A DNA stretch of 64,000 nucleotides from Burkholderia catarinensis (lineage in GTDB: Bacteria > Pseudomonadota > Gammaproteobacteria > Burkholderiales > Burkholderiaceae): assembly GCF_001883705.2 (NCBI RefSeq), contig NZ_MDEQ02000015.1, positions 124,001 to 188,000 on the forward strand. The letters run 5' to 3'. Below, piece after piece: positions 50,777 to 59,855 of this stretch. The position numbers and the translations under genes are program-made. The notes under the pieces were generated by a model. It did no database searches and had not been told where the DNA came from. It was given only the letters and a program-made list of their open reading frames with translations. Every line of letters starts with the position of its first letter. Position 1 is the first letter of the stretch.

Positions 50777-51535
50777 ATGGACCGACTGATCTACACGGCG
50801 ATGACGGGCGCGTCGCAGTCGCTCGACCAGCAGGCGATCGTCGCGAACAACCTCGCGAACGCATCGACGACGGGCTTTCGCGCGCAGCTTGCGACGTATC
50901 GCGCGGTGCCGATGAACTTCGGCGACGGCAGTACGATCGACCCGACGACGACGCGCACCTACGTGCTCGCGTCGACGCCCGGTGCGGATTACGCGCCGGG
51001 TCCGATCACGCGCACCGGCAATCCGCTCGACGTCGCGGTGCAGGGCGCCGGCTGGCTGTCGGTGCAGCTCGCCGACGGCAGCGAGGCGTACACGCGCGCC
51101 GGCAACCTGCACGTCGACGAGAACGGCCAGCTCGTCAACGCGAGCAACCTGCCGGTGGTCGGCAACGGCGGCCCGATCTCGGTGCCGCCGAACGCGGAAG
51201 TGACGATCGGCAAGGACGGCACGGTGTCCGCGCTGATGCCGGGCGACCCGCCGACGGCGGTCGCGATCGTCGACCAGATGAAGCTCGTCAATCCCGATCC
51301 GGCCACGCTCACGCGCGGCAACGACGGGTTGTTCCGCACCGCCGACGGCAATCCGGCCGACGCCGACCCGAACGTGGTCGTCACGCCGAGTTCGCTCGAA
51401 GGCAGCAACGTCAACCCGGTGACCGCGATGGTCGCGATGATCGACAACGCGCGTGCGTTCCAGCTTCAGTCGAAGCTGATCCAGACGGCCGACCAGAACG
51501 AGCAGTCGGCGAACCAGCTGCTCAATTTCAGCTGA
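50777..51535 (+). CDS. flgF: Flagellar proximal rod protein FlgF
   Basis: 252 residues, MDRLIYTAMTGASQSLDQQA then NNLANASTTGFRAQLATYRA, and the C-terminal VTAMVAMIDNARAFQLQSKL. These place it as FlgF rather than FlgG. It lies 20 bp after flgE. Confidence 0.96.
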   Translation: MDRLIYTAMTGASQSLDQQAIVANNLANASTTGFRAQLATYRAVPMNFGDGSTIDPTTTRTYVLASTPGADYAPGPITRTGNPLDVAVQGAGWLSVQLADGSEAYTRAGNLHVDENGQLVNASNLPVVGNGGPISVPPNAEVTIGKDGTVSALMPGDPPTAVAIVDQMKLVNPDPATLTRGNDGLFRTADGNPADADPNVVVTPSSLEGSNVNPVTAMVAMIDNARAFQLQSKLIQTADQNEQSANQLLNFS

Positions 51536-51569
51536 GCGCCCGCGCCAGCCTACGCAGGAGACCTTACAA

Positions 51570-52358
51570 GTGAACCGTTCGCTCTACATCGCCGCCACCG
51601 GCATGAATGCGCAGCAGGCGCAGATGGACGTGATTTCGAACAACCTCGCGAACACCAGCACGAACGGCTTCAAGGCGTCGCGCGCGGTGTTCGAGGATCT
51701 GCTTTACCAGACCATCCGCCAGCCCGGCGCGAACTCGACGCAGCAGACCGAGCTGCCGTCGGGCCTGCAGCTCGGCACCGGCGTGCAGCAGGTCGCGACC
51801 GAGCGCCTGTACACGCAGGGCGGCCTCACGCAGACCGGCAACTCGAAGGACGTCGCGATCAACGGCGCGGGCTTCTTCCAGGTGCTGATGCCGGACGGCA
51901 CGAACGCGTACACGCGCGACGGCTCGTTCCAGACCAACGCGCAGGGCCAGCTCGTCACGTCGAGCGGCTACCAGATCCTGCCGGCGATCACCGTGCCGCA
52001 GAACGCGCAGTCGCTGACGATCGGCAAGGACGGCGTCGTGTCGGTCACGCAGCCGGGCTCGGGCAACGCGGTGCAGATCGGCTCGCTGCAGATCGCGACC
52101 TTCATCAACCCGGCCGGCCTCGAGGCGCGCGGCGAGAACCTGTTCTCCGAGACCACGTCGTCGGGCGCGCCCAACGTGTCGCAGCCGGGGCTGAACGGCG
52201 CGGGCGTGCTCAACCAGGGCTATGTCGAGGCGTCGAACGTGAACGTCGTGCAGGAACTCGTCAACATGATCCAGACGCAGCGTGCCTACGAGATCAACAG
52301 CAAGGCCGTGACGACGTCCGACCAGATGCTGCAGACCGTCACGCAGATGAAGAGCTAA
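51570..52358 (+). CDS. flgG: Flagellar distal rod protein FlgG
   Basis: 262 residues; MNRSLYIAATGMNAQQAQMD, then SNNLANTSTNGFKASRAVFE, and the C-terminal VVQELVNMIQTQRAYEINSK. It is the distal rod, the drive shaft through the P and L rings. The start is a GTG at 51570 with AGGAG upstream. Confidence 0.97.
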   Translation: MNRSLYIAATGMNAQQAQMDVISNNLANTSTNGFKASRAVFEDLLYQTIRQPGANSTQQTELPSGLQLGTGVQQVATERLYTQGGLTQTGNSKDVAINGAGFFQVLMPDGTNAYTRDGSFQTNAQGQLVTSSGYQILPAITVPQNAQSLTIGKDGVVSVTQPGSGNAVQIGSLQIATFINPAGLEARGENLFSETTSSGAPNVSQPGLNGAGVLNQGYVEASNVNVVQELVNMIQTQRAYEINSKAVTTSDQMLQTVTQMKS

Positions 52359-52379
52359 CCGGAAAGTCCCGTCGTCGCC

Positions 52380-53069
52380 ATGAAGCAGGTTCGCCTTCTC
52401 CCGTCAGCCACCGTCCGCGCCGCGTGCGCGGTCGCGGTGGCGGCGCTCGCCGGTTGCGCGCAGATCCCGCGTGATCCGATCATCCAGCAGCCGATGACGG
52501 CGCAGCCGCCGATGCCGATGTCGATGCAGGCGCCCGGCTCGATCTACAACCCCGGCTACGCGGGGCGGCCGCTGTTCGAGGACCAGCGGCCGCGCAACGT
52601 CGGCGACATCCTGACGATCATGATCGCGGAGAACATCAACGCGACCAAGTCGTCGGGCGCGAACACGAACCGGGCGGGCAATACCGACTTCAATGTGCCG
52701 ACGGCCGGCTTCCTCGGCGGGTTGTTCGCGAAGGCGAACCTGTCGGCGGCCGGCAACAACAAGTTCGCGGCGACCGGCGGCGCGAGCGCGGCGAACACGT
52801 TCAACGGCACGATCACGGTGACCGTCACCGGCGTGCAGCCGAACGGCAACCTCGTGGTCAGCGGCGAGAAGCAGATGCTGATCAACCAGGGCAACGAATT
52901 CGTGCGTTTCTCGGGCGTCGTCAACCCGAACACGATCTCGGGCGCGAACTCCGTCTACTCGACGCAGGTCGCCGACGCGAAGATCGAATACTCGTCGAAG
53001 GGCTACATCAACGAAGCCGAGACGATGGGCTGGCTGCAGCGCTTCTTCCTCAACATCGCGCCGTGGTGA
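52380..53069 (+). CDS. flgH: Flagellar L-ring lipoprotein FlgH
   Basis: 229 residues. A lipoprotein signal ends at LAGC (Cys26). RPLFEDQRPRNVGDILTIMI and the C-terminal YINEAETMGWLQRFFLNIAP are FlgH signatures. It forms the outer-membrane bushing. Its TGA overlaps the flgI ATG. Confidence 0.97.
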   Translation: MKQVRLLPSATVRAACAVAVAALAGCAQIPRDPIIQQPMTAQPPMPMSMQAPGSIYNPGYAGRPLFEDQRPRNVGDILTIMIAENINATKSSGANTNRAGNTDFNVPTAGFLGGLFAKANLSAAGNNKFAATGGASAANTFNGTITVTVTGVQPNGNLVVSGEKQMLINQGNEFVRFSGVVNPNTISGANSVYSTQVADAKIEYSSKGYINEAETMGWLQRFFLNIAPW

Positions 53070-54259
53070 TGACGATGCAGACGACCCTGTTCAACCGCCT
53101 GTCGGCCCGCGCGCATGCCGCCGCGCGGCTCGCCGTCGCGTTCGCGGCGCTCGCCGCGGCCTGCGCGTTCGGCGCGGCGAGCGCGCACGCGGAACGCCTG
53201 AAGGATCTCGCGCAGATCCAGGGCGTGCGCGACAACCCGCTGATCGGCTATGGCCTCGTCGTCGGCCTCGACGGCACGGGCGACCAGACGATGCAGACGC
53301 CGTTCACGACGCAGACGCTCGCGAACATGCTCGCGAACCTCGGCATCTCGATCAACAACGGTTCGGCCAACGGCGGCGCGTCGCAACTGAGCAACATGCA
53401 GCTGAAGAACGTCGCGGCCGTGATGGTGACGGCCACGCTGCCGCCGTTCGCGCGGCCCGGCGAGGCGCTCGACGTCACCGTGTCGTCGCTCGGCAACGCG
53501 AAGAGCCTGCGCGGCGGCACGCTGCTGCTCACGCCGCTGAAGGGCGCGGACGGGCAGGTGTATGCGCTCGCGCAGGGCAACATGGCGGTCGGCGGCGCGG
53601 GCGCCAGCGCGAACGGCAGCCGCGTGCAGGTGAACCAGCTCGCGGCCGGCCGGATCGTCGGCGGCGCGATCGTCGAGCGTTCGGTGCCGAACGCGATCGC
53701 GCAGATGAACGGCGTGCTGCAGCTGCAACTGAACGACATGGACTACGGCACCGCGCAGCGGATCGTGTCCGCGGTCAACTCGAGCTTCGGCCCGGGCACC
53801 GCGACGGCGCTCGACGGCCGCACGATCCAGCTCGCGGCGCCGGCCGACTCGGCGCAGCAGGTCGCGTTCATGGCGCGGCTGCAGAACCTCGACGTGAGCC
53901 CGGACAAGGCCGCGGCGAAGGTGATCCTGAACGCGCGCACCGGCTCGATCGTGATGAACCAGATGGTCACGCTGCAGAGCTGCGCGGTCGCGCACGGCAA
54001 CCTGTCGGTCATCGTCAACACGCAACCGGTGGTATCGCAGCCGGGGCCGTTCTCGAACGGGCAGACGGTGGTGGCGCAGCAGTCGCAGATCCAGCTCAAG
54101 CAGGACAACGGCGCGCTGAAGATGGTGACGGCCGGCGCGAATCTCGCCGACGTCGTGAAGGCGCTAAACACGCTCGGCGCGACGCCCGCGGACCTGATGT
54201 CGATCCTGCAGGCGATGAAGGCGGCCGGCGCGTTGCGCGCGGACCTGGAGGTCATCTAA
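53069..54259 (+). CDS. flgI: Flagellar P-ring protein FlgI
   Basis: 396 residues with a signal peptide ending SAHA (residue 41). ERLKDLAQIQGVRDNPLIGY, GLVVGLDGTGDQT and the C-terminal VVKALNTLGATPADLMSILQ identify FlgI. I use the ATG at 53069, which overlaps the flgH stop; a GTG two codons upstream at 53063 is also possible. It forms the ring in the peptidoglycan layer with help from FlgA. Confidence 0.96.
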   Translation: MTMQTTLFNRLSARAHAAARLAVAFAALAAACAFGAASAHAERLKDLAQIQGVRDNPLIGYGLVVGLDGTGDQTMQTPFTTQTLANMLANLGISINNGSANGGASQLSNMQLKNVAAVMVTATLPPFARPGEALDVTVSSLGNAKSLRGGTLLLTPLKGADGQVYALAQGNMAVGGAGASANGSRVQVNQLAAGRIVGGAIVERSVPNAIAQMNGVLQLQLNDMDYGTAQRIVSAVNSSFGPGTATALDGRTIQLAAPADSAQQVAFMARLQNLDVSPDKAAAKVILNARTGSIVMNQMVTLQSCAVAHGNLSVIVNTQPVVSQPGPFSNGQTVVAQQSQIQLKQDNGALKMVTAGANLADVVKALNTLGATPADLMSILQAMKAAGALRADLEVI

Positions 54260-55237
54260 ATGGCAGCTAACCTTCCGAACGCGAACGATCTCACGCAGCG
54301 CTTCGCGCTCGACGTGCAGGGTTTCGACGCGCTGCGCGCGCAGGCGAAGCAGTCGCCGCAGGCCGGCGCGAAGGCGGTCGCGGGCCAGTTCGACGCGATG
54401 TTCACGCAGATGATGCTCAAGAGCATGCGCGACGCGTCGCCCGACGGCGGGCTGCTCGATTCGCATACGTCGAAAATGTATACGTCGATGCTCGACCAGC
54501 AGCTCGCGCAGCAGATGTCAAAGCGCGGGATCGGCGTCGCCGACGCGCTGATGAAGCAGTTGTTGCGCAATGCGGGGCAGGGCACGGGCAGCGACACGGC
54601 GGCCGACGTCGGCGGCCTGGGCGCCGCCGGCCCCGGCACGGCCGGCAACGAAGGCAGCCTCGCCGCGATGAACGCGATGGCGAAGGCCTACGCGAACGCG
54701 GCGAACAACGGCGCGCTCGCCGGCGCGCGCGGCTACTCGGGCGGCAGCGCGCTGACGCCGCCGCTGAAGGGCGCGAGCGGCGTGCAGGACGCCGACGCGT
54801 TCGTCGACCGGCTCGCGGGCCCCGCGCAGGCGGCCAGCGCGTCGACGGGCATCCCGGCACGCTTCATCGTCGGCCAGGCCGCGCTCGAATCGGGCTGGGG
54901 CAAGCGCGAGATCCGCGCGACCGACGGCTCGACCAGCTACAACGTGTTCGGCATCAAGGCGAACAAGGGCTGGACGGGGCGCACCGTATCGGCGCTGACG
55001 ACCGAGTACGTGAACGGCTCGCCGCGCCGCGTGGTCGCGAAGTTCCGCGCATACGACTCGTACGAGCACGCGATGACCGATTACGCGAACCTGCTGAAGA
55101 ACAATCCGCGCTATTCGGGCGTGCTGAGCGCGAGCCGCAGCGTCGAAGGCTTCGCGCACGGGATGCAGAAAGCCGGTTACGCGACCGACCCGAACTACGC
55201 GAAGAAGCTGATCTCGATCATGCAGCAGATCGGCTGA
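54260..55237 (+). CDS. flgJ: Flagellar rod cap and muramidase FlgJ
   Basis: 325 residues in two domains. The N-terminal rod-binding domain contains GQFDAMFTQMMLKSMRDASP and MYTSMLDQQLAQQMSKRGIG. The C-terminal glucosaminidase has FIVGQAALESGWGKREI with catalytic Glu210, then YNVFGIKANKGWTG. It opens the peptidoglycan for the rod. The ATG follows the flgI stop with no gap. Last gene of the flgB operon. Confidence 0.97.
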   Translation: MAANLPNANDLTQRFALDVQGFDALRAQAKQSPQAGAKAVAGQFDAMFTQMMLKSMRDASPDGGLLDSHTSKMYTSMLDQQLAQQMSKRGIGVADALMKQLLRNAGQGTGSDTAADVGGLGAAGPGTAGNEGSLAAMNAMAKAYANAANNGALAGARGYSGGSALTPPLKGASGVQDADAFVDRLAGPAQAASASTGIPARFIVGQAALESGWGKREIRATDGSTSYNVFGIKANKGWTGRTVSALTTEYVNGSPRRVVAKFRAYDSYEHAMTDYANLLKNNPRYSGVLSASRSVEGFAHGMQKAGYATDPNYAKKLISIMQQIG

Positions 55238-55339
55238 CGGGTCCGCCCGCCGCCACCTGTCGTTTCCCCCTCGAACCGCGCCCGGCAGCCCGCCGCGCGC
55301 GGTTTCAACGTTTGCGCGAAAAAAATCCCCAAATCGATC

Positions 55340-55366
55340 TAAACTTTCGGTCAGCACTGCCGCTAA
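55340..55366 (+). promoter_or_regulatory. Sigma-28 promoter of ycgR
   Basis: TAAA, 15 bases, GCCGCTAA: seven of eight matches to the -10 and four of four to the core -35. It lies 93 bp before the ycgR start. Confidence 0.82.
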
Positions 55367-55458
55367 GTGTGAGAGACCTGCGACCGGGCCCCCGTTCTGG
55401 CCCGGTTTTACTGCGCACCGGTTGTCCGGGCGCCCATGACAAGAAAGACCGGCTAGCC

Positions 55459-56214
55459 ATGAATATCGAAACGTCGACGGACCCCAGCCTGGATGCAGGC
55501 CACTCCGGGCCCGACTATGCCCGCCGCAATCCTCTGGAAATCGGCGTGCAGCTGCGCAACCTCGTGAACCGCGGCGATTTCCTGACCGTCCAGTATCCGG
55601 GCGGCCAGCTCGTCACGCGCCTGCTCGAGGTCGACGTCGGCGCGCGGACGTTCACGTTCGACTGGGGCGCGCTGTCCGAGCAGAACGCCGGCATCCTCGG
55701 CGCGTCGCACTGCACGTTCGCGGCCTCGCCGGAGGGTGTGCGCGTCGAATTCACCACGGGCACGCCGCGCGAGACGCGCTACGAAGGGCTGCCCGCGTTC
55801 GTCGCCGATTTCCCCGACGTGCTGGTCTGCATCCAGCGCCGCGAATATTTCCGCGTCGACGCGCCGATCGTCGATCCGTTCCTGTGCCGCGGCAAGCTGC
55901 CGGACGGCGAGAGCTTCCTGTTCGAGGTGCACAACCTGTCGCTCGGCGGGGTGGGGCTGCGCACGGCCGACGAACGCGTCGAGGCGCTCGAGGTCGGCAC
56001 GCTGCTGCCCGACGTCGAGCTCGAGCTGACCGGCCACGGCAAGCTGTCGCTCGACCTGCAGCTCGTGTCGCAGCGTTCGACGCAGTTGCCGAACGGGTCG
56101 CGGCGCTACCAGCTCGGCTTTCGCTACATGTCGCTGCCGGGCAGCGCGGAGAACACGCTGCAGCGGCTGATCACGCAGCTAGAAATGAAGCGCCGCTCGC
56201 TCGCGCGGGCCTGA
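55459..56214 (+). CDS. ycgR: Flagellar brake protein YcgR (c-di-GMP receptor)
   Basis: 251 residues: an N-terminal YcgR domain (NPLEIGVQLRNLVNRGDFLT) and a PilZ domain with the c-di-GMP motif RREYFR (RxxxR) and NLSLGGVGL ([D/N]xSxxG). When bound to c-di-GMP it slows the motor by contact with FliG or MotA. It sits between flgJ and flgK with its own sigma-28 promoter. Confidence 0.95.
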   Translation: MNIETSTDPSLDAGHSGPDYARRNPLEIGVQLRNLVNRGDFLTVQYPGGQLVTRLLEVDVGARTFTFDWGALSEQNAGILGASHCTFAASPEGVRVEFTTGTPRETRYEGLPAFVADFPDVLVCIQRREYFRVDAPIVDPFLCRGKLPDGESFLFEVHNLSLGGVGLRTADERVEALEVGTLLPDVELELTGHGKLSLDLQLVSQRSTQLPNGSRRYQLGFRYMSLPGSAENTLQRLITQLEMKRRSLARA

Positions 56215-56328
56215 CGCGCCAAGCGGCTGCCGGCCCGCACGGGGCCGCCCGCGTATCGGTTCCGGCCCCGATCGCCGGATGCTTCGGCCGGCGCCGCGCG
56301 CGCCGCGCGTCGCGCGTGCATTTTTCCC

Positions 56329-56355
56329 TCAATTTTTTCGATCCGCGGCCGTTAT
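56329..56355 (+). promoter_or_regulatory. Sigma-28-like promoter of flgKL
   Basis: TCAATTTT, 11 bases, GCCGTTAT: six of eight matches in each half. The -10 is the same GCCGTTAT variant seen at flgM. It lies 56 bp before flgK. Confidence 0.65.
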
Positions 56356-56410
56356 ACCGGGAGTTACGCAACCCGGCGGCCGCAGCGCGGCCGGCTCTTC
56401 AGGATCGCGC

Positions 56411-58342
56411 ATGTCCAACACACTCATGAACCTCGGCGTCAGCGGCCTGAATGCCGCGATCTGGGGCCTCACGACGACCGGCCAGAACATCAGCAACGCC
56501 GCGACGCCGGGCTATTCGGTCGAACGGCCCGTGTACGCCGAGGCGAGCGGCCAGTACACGAGCAGCGGTTACATGCCGCAGGGCGTGAGCACCGTCACCG
56601 TGCAGCGGCAGTACAGCCAGTACCTGAGCGACCAGCTGAACGGCGCGCAGACGCAGGGCGGCGCGCTGTCGACGTGGTATTCGCTCGTCACGCAGCTGAA
56701 CAACTACGTCGGCAGCCCGACGGCCGGTATCTCGACCGCGATCACGAACTACTTCACCGGGCTGCAGAACGTCGCGAACAGCGCGTCCGATTCGTCGGTG
56801 CGGCAGACCGCGATGAGCAATGCGCAGACGCTCGCGAACCAGATCACGGCGGCCGGCCAGCAGTACGACGCGCTGCGCCAGAGCGTGAACACGCAGCTCA
56901 CCAGCACCGTGACGCAGATCAACGCGTACACCACGCAGATCGCGCAACTGAACCAGCAGATCGCGTCCGCGAGCAGCCAGGGCCAGCCGCCGAACCAGCT
57001 GATGGACCAGCGCGACCTCGCGGTGTCGAACCTGTCGAACCTCGCGGGCGTGCAGGTCGTGCGCAACAGCGACGGCTACAGCGTGTTTCTCGCGGGCGGC
57101 ACGCCGCTCGTCGTCGCGGACAAGAGCTACCAGCTCGCGGCCGTCACGTCGCCGTCCGATCCGAGCGAGCTGACCGTCGTGTCGCAGGGCATCGCCGGCA
57201 CGAACCCGCAGGGGCCGAACCAGTTCCTGTCCGACGCGTCGCTGTCGGGCGGCACGCTCGGCGGCCTGCTTGCGTTCCGCAGCCAGACGCTCGATCCGGC
57301 CGAAGCCCAGCTCGGCGCGATCGCGACCAGCTTCGCCGCGCAGGTCAACGCGCAGAACGCGCTCGGCATCGACCTGTCGGGCAAGGTGGGCGGCAACCTG
57401 TTCCAGACCGGCGCGCCGATAACGTATGCGAACCAGGGCAATACCGGCAACGCGGCGCTGTCCGTGTCGTTCGCGAACGCATCGCAGCCGACCACGGGCG
57501 ACTACACGCTGGCGTACGACGGCAGCAAATACACGCTGACCGATCGCGCGAGCGGCACGACCGTCGGCACCGCGACCTCGATGCCGGCGTCGATCGGCGG
57601 GCTGAACTTCTCGTTCTCGTCCGGCTCGATGAGCGCCGGCGACCAGTTCACCGTGCAGCCGACGCGCGGCGCGCTGAACGGCTTCGGCCTCGCGACGTCG
57701 AGCGGCTCGGCGATCGCGGCGGCGGCGCCGTACGTGCCGTCGGCCACGACGACGAACACGGGCACCGGCACGATCGGCGGCCTGTCGGTCACGAGCGCGA
57801 CGGCCGCGGCCAATGCGCACAACTACACGATCACGATGGGCGGCACCTCGGCCGCGCCGACCTACACGGTCACCGACAATACCGTCGTACCGCCGGCGAC
57901 CACTGCCGCGCAGCCGTACCAGGCCGGCACGCCGATCACGCTGACGGCCGGCGTCACGGTGACGGTGTCGGGCTCGCCGGCGGTGGGCGACACGTTCAAG
58001 GTCGCGCCGAACACGGGCGGCACGAACGACGGCAGCAACGCGCTCGCGCTGTCGAAGCTCGTCAACTCGAAATCGTTCGGCAACGGTTCGACCACGCTGA
58101 CCGGCGCGTACGCGAACTATGTGAACGGCATCGGCAACACGACGAGCCAGCTGAAGTCGTCGAGCGCCGCGCAGACCGCGCTGGTCGGCCAGATCACGTC
58201 CGCGCAGCAGTCGGTGTCGGGCGTGAACCAGAACGAGGAAGCGGCCAACCTGATGCAGTACCAGCAGCTCTACCAGGCGAACGCGAAGGTGATCCAGACG
58301 GCGTCGACGCTGTTCCAGACCGTGCTTGGCCTGTTCAACTGA
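56411..58342 (+). CDS. flgK: Flagellar hook-associated protein 1, FlgK
   Basis: 643 residues. MNLGVSGLNAAIWGLTTTGQ and NISNAATPGYSVERPV at the N-terminus and NEEAANLMQYQQLYQANAKV at the C-terminus are FlgK hallmarks. It forms the first hook-filament junction ring. Between the conserved ends is a large variable region. Residues 449-533 (57755-58009) are about 67% identical to an insert in FlgL. An adjoining segment (about 375-440) has the same GDxFTVxP ending and may be a more distant copy of the module. The ATG at 56411 follows the sigma-28-like promoter. Confidence 0.96.
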   Translation: MSNTLMNLGVSGLNAAIWGLTTTGQNISNAATPGYSVERPVYAEASGQYTSSGYMPQGVSTVTVQRQYSQYLSDQLNGAQTQGGALSTWYSLVTQLNNYVGSPTAGISTAITNYFTGLQNVANSASDSSVRQTAMSNAQTLANQITAAGQQYDALRQSVNTQLTSTVTQINAYTTQIAQLNQQIASASSQGQPPNQLMDQRDLAVSNLSNLAGVQVVRNSDGYSVFLAGGTPLVVADKSYQLAAVTSPSDPSELTVVSQGIAGTNPQGPNQFLSDASLSGGTLGGLLAFRSQTLDPAEAQLGAIATSFAAQVNAQNALGIDLSGKVGGNLFQTGAPITYANQGNTGNAALSVSFANASQPTTGDYTLAYDGSKYTLTDRASGTTVGTATSMPASIGGLNFSFSSGSMSAGDQFTVQPTRGALNGFGLATSSGSAIAAAAPYVPSATTTNTGTGTIGGLSVTSATAAANAHNYTITMGGTSAAPTYTVTDNTVVPPATTAAQPYQAGTPITLTAGVTVTVSGSPAVGDTFKVAPNTGGTNDGSNALALSKLVNSKSFGNGSTTLTGAYANYVNGIGNTTSQLKSSSAAQTALVGQITSAQQSVSGVNQNEEAANLMQYQQLYQANAKVIQTASTLFQTVLGLFN

Positions 58343-58359
58343 TTTCGGGGTTCGAAGCG

Positions 58360-59595
58360 ATGCGGATTTCCACCACCCAGTTCTACCAGATGAACGTCGC
58401 CCAGATGAGCGACCAGCAGGCGCAGCTCTCGCAGCTGTACCAGCAGATCTCGAGCGGCGTGAGCCTCGCGACGCCGGCCGACAACCCGCTCGGCGCGGCG
58501 CAGGCCGTGCAGCTGTCGATGACGTCGGCGACGCTGTCGCAGTACGCGTCGAACCAGAACACCGCGCTGTCGTCGCTGCAGAAGGAAGACCAGACGCTCA
58601 CGAGCGTCAACGACCTGCTGAACAGCATTCATACGGTCGTGATCCGGGCCGGCGACGGCTCGCTGTCCGACAGCGACCGCTCGGCGCTGTCGACGCAGCT
58701 GCAGGGCTATCGCGACCAGTTGCTGACGCTCGCGAACTCGACGGACGGCTCGGGCAACTACCTGTTCTCGGGTTTCCAGTCGACCACCGCGCCGTTCTCG
58801 AACGCGGCGGGCGGCGGCGTGACCTACAGCGGCGACGCGGGCACGCGCGAGGTGCAGATTGCCGATACGCGCGCGATCTCGCAGAGCGACAACGGCGCGA
58901 ACGTGTTCCTGTCGGTGCCGATGCTCGGCAGCCAGCCGGTGCCGCTCGCGGGCGCGGGCAACACGGGCACGGGCACGATCGGCGGCGTGTCGATCACGAG
59001 CCCGTCGGCCGCGACCAACGCGGACCAGTTCACGATCGCGTTCGCCGGCACGGCGGCCGCGCCGACCTATACGGTGACCGACAACTCGGCCGTGCCGCCG
59101 ACCACGACCGCGGCCCAGCCGTATTCGGCCGGCGCCGGGATCGCGCTGGGCAACGGCCTGTCGGTGCCCGTGTCGGGAGCGCCCGCCCCCGGCGACACGT
59201 TCACGGTCACGCCCGCGCCGAAGGCCGGCACCGACGTGTTCGCGGCGCTCGACACGATGATCGCCGCGCTGAAGGTGCCGATCAGCAGCAACACGGTTGC
59301 CGCGACCGCGCTCGCGAACGCGATGACCACCGGCACGACGAAGCTGAACAACATGATGACGAACGTCCTCACCGTGCAGGCGTCGGTCGGCGGCCGCGAG
59401 CAGGAAGTCAAGGCGATGCAGACGGTGAACCAGACCAACACGCTGCAGATCTCCAGCAACCTGGCCGACCTGACGAGCACCAACATGGTGTCGACGATCA
59501 GCCAGTTCCTGCAGATGCAGAACGCGCTGACGGGCTCGCAGAAGGCTTACGCCCAGTTGCAGAACCTGTCGCTGTTCCAGTACATCAATCCGTGA
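58360..59595 (+). CDS. flgL: Flagellar hook-associated protein 3, FlgL
   Basis: 411 residues. MRISTTQFYQMNVAQMSDQQ, then LYQQISSGVSLATPADNPLG and the C-terminal STISQFLQMQNALTGSQKAY match FlgL, the second junction protein. It is longer than the common 300-320 residues because of an insert at residues 201-285 (58960-59214) shared with FlgK. It starts 17 bp after flgK and is its operon partner. No strong terminator is seen downstream. Confidence 0.96.
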   Translation: MRISTTQFYQMNVAQMSDQQAQLSQLYQQISSGVSLATPADNPLGAAQAVQLSMTSATLSQYASNQNTALSSLQKEDQTLTSVNDLLNSIHTVVIRAGDGSLSDSDRSALSTQLQGYRDQLLTLANSTDGSGNYLFSGFQSTTAPFSNAAGGGVTYSGDAGTREVQIADTRAISQSDNGANVFLSVPMLGSQPVPLAGAGNTGTGTIGGVSITSPSAATNADQFTIAFAGTAAAPTYTVTDNSAVPPTTTAAQPYSAGAGIALGNGLSVPVSGAPAPGDTFTVTPAPKAGTDVFAALDTMIAALKVPISSNTVAATALANAMTTGTTKLNNMMTNVLTVQASVGGREQEVKAMQTVNQTNTLQISSNLADLTSTNMVSTISQFLQMQNALTGSQKAYAQLQNLSLFQYINP

Positions 59596-59855
59596 TGCAC
59601 GACGCGCCGGCCGCGATGTGAGTGCACGCTTACTTCGTTGCCGGCGCCCACCGCCTCCCGCGCATCGCGCGCGGACGGGCGCTTCACCGGGCCGCGCAGT
59701 CGCGCACCGGTTCCCGCATGCAGCAAGCCGTGCCCCGCGCTTGCCGGCACCGCGTGTCAGTCCGCTTGCCAGCCCCATTTCCGCTCCGTAAACTCGCGCC
59801 AGATTCCAGACCGGCGCATCCTTCGCAGCCGGCGACCGACAGGAGCCCTTTCCCC

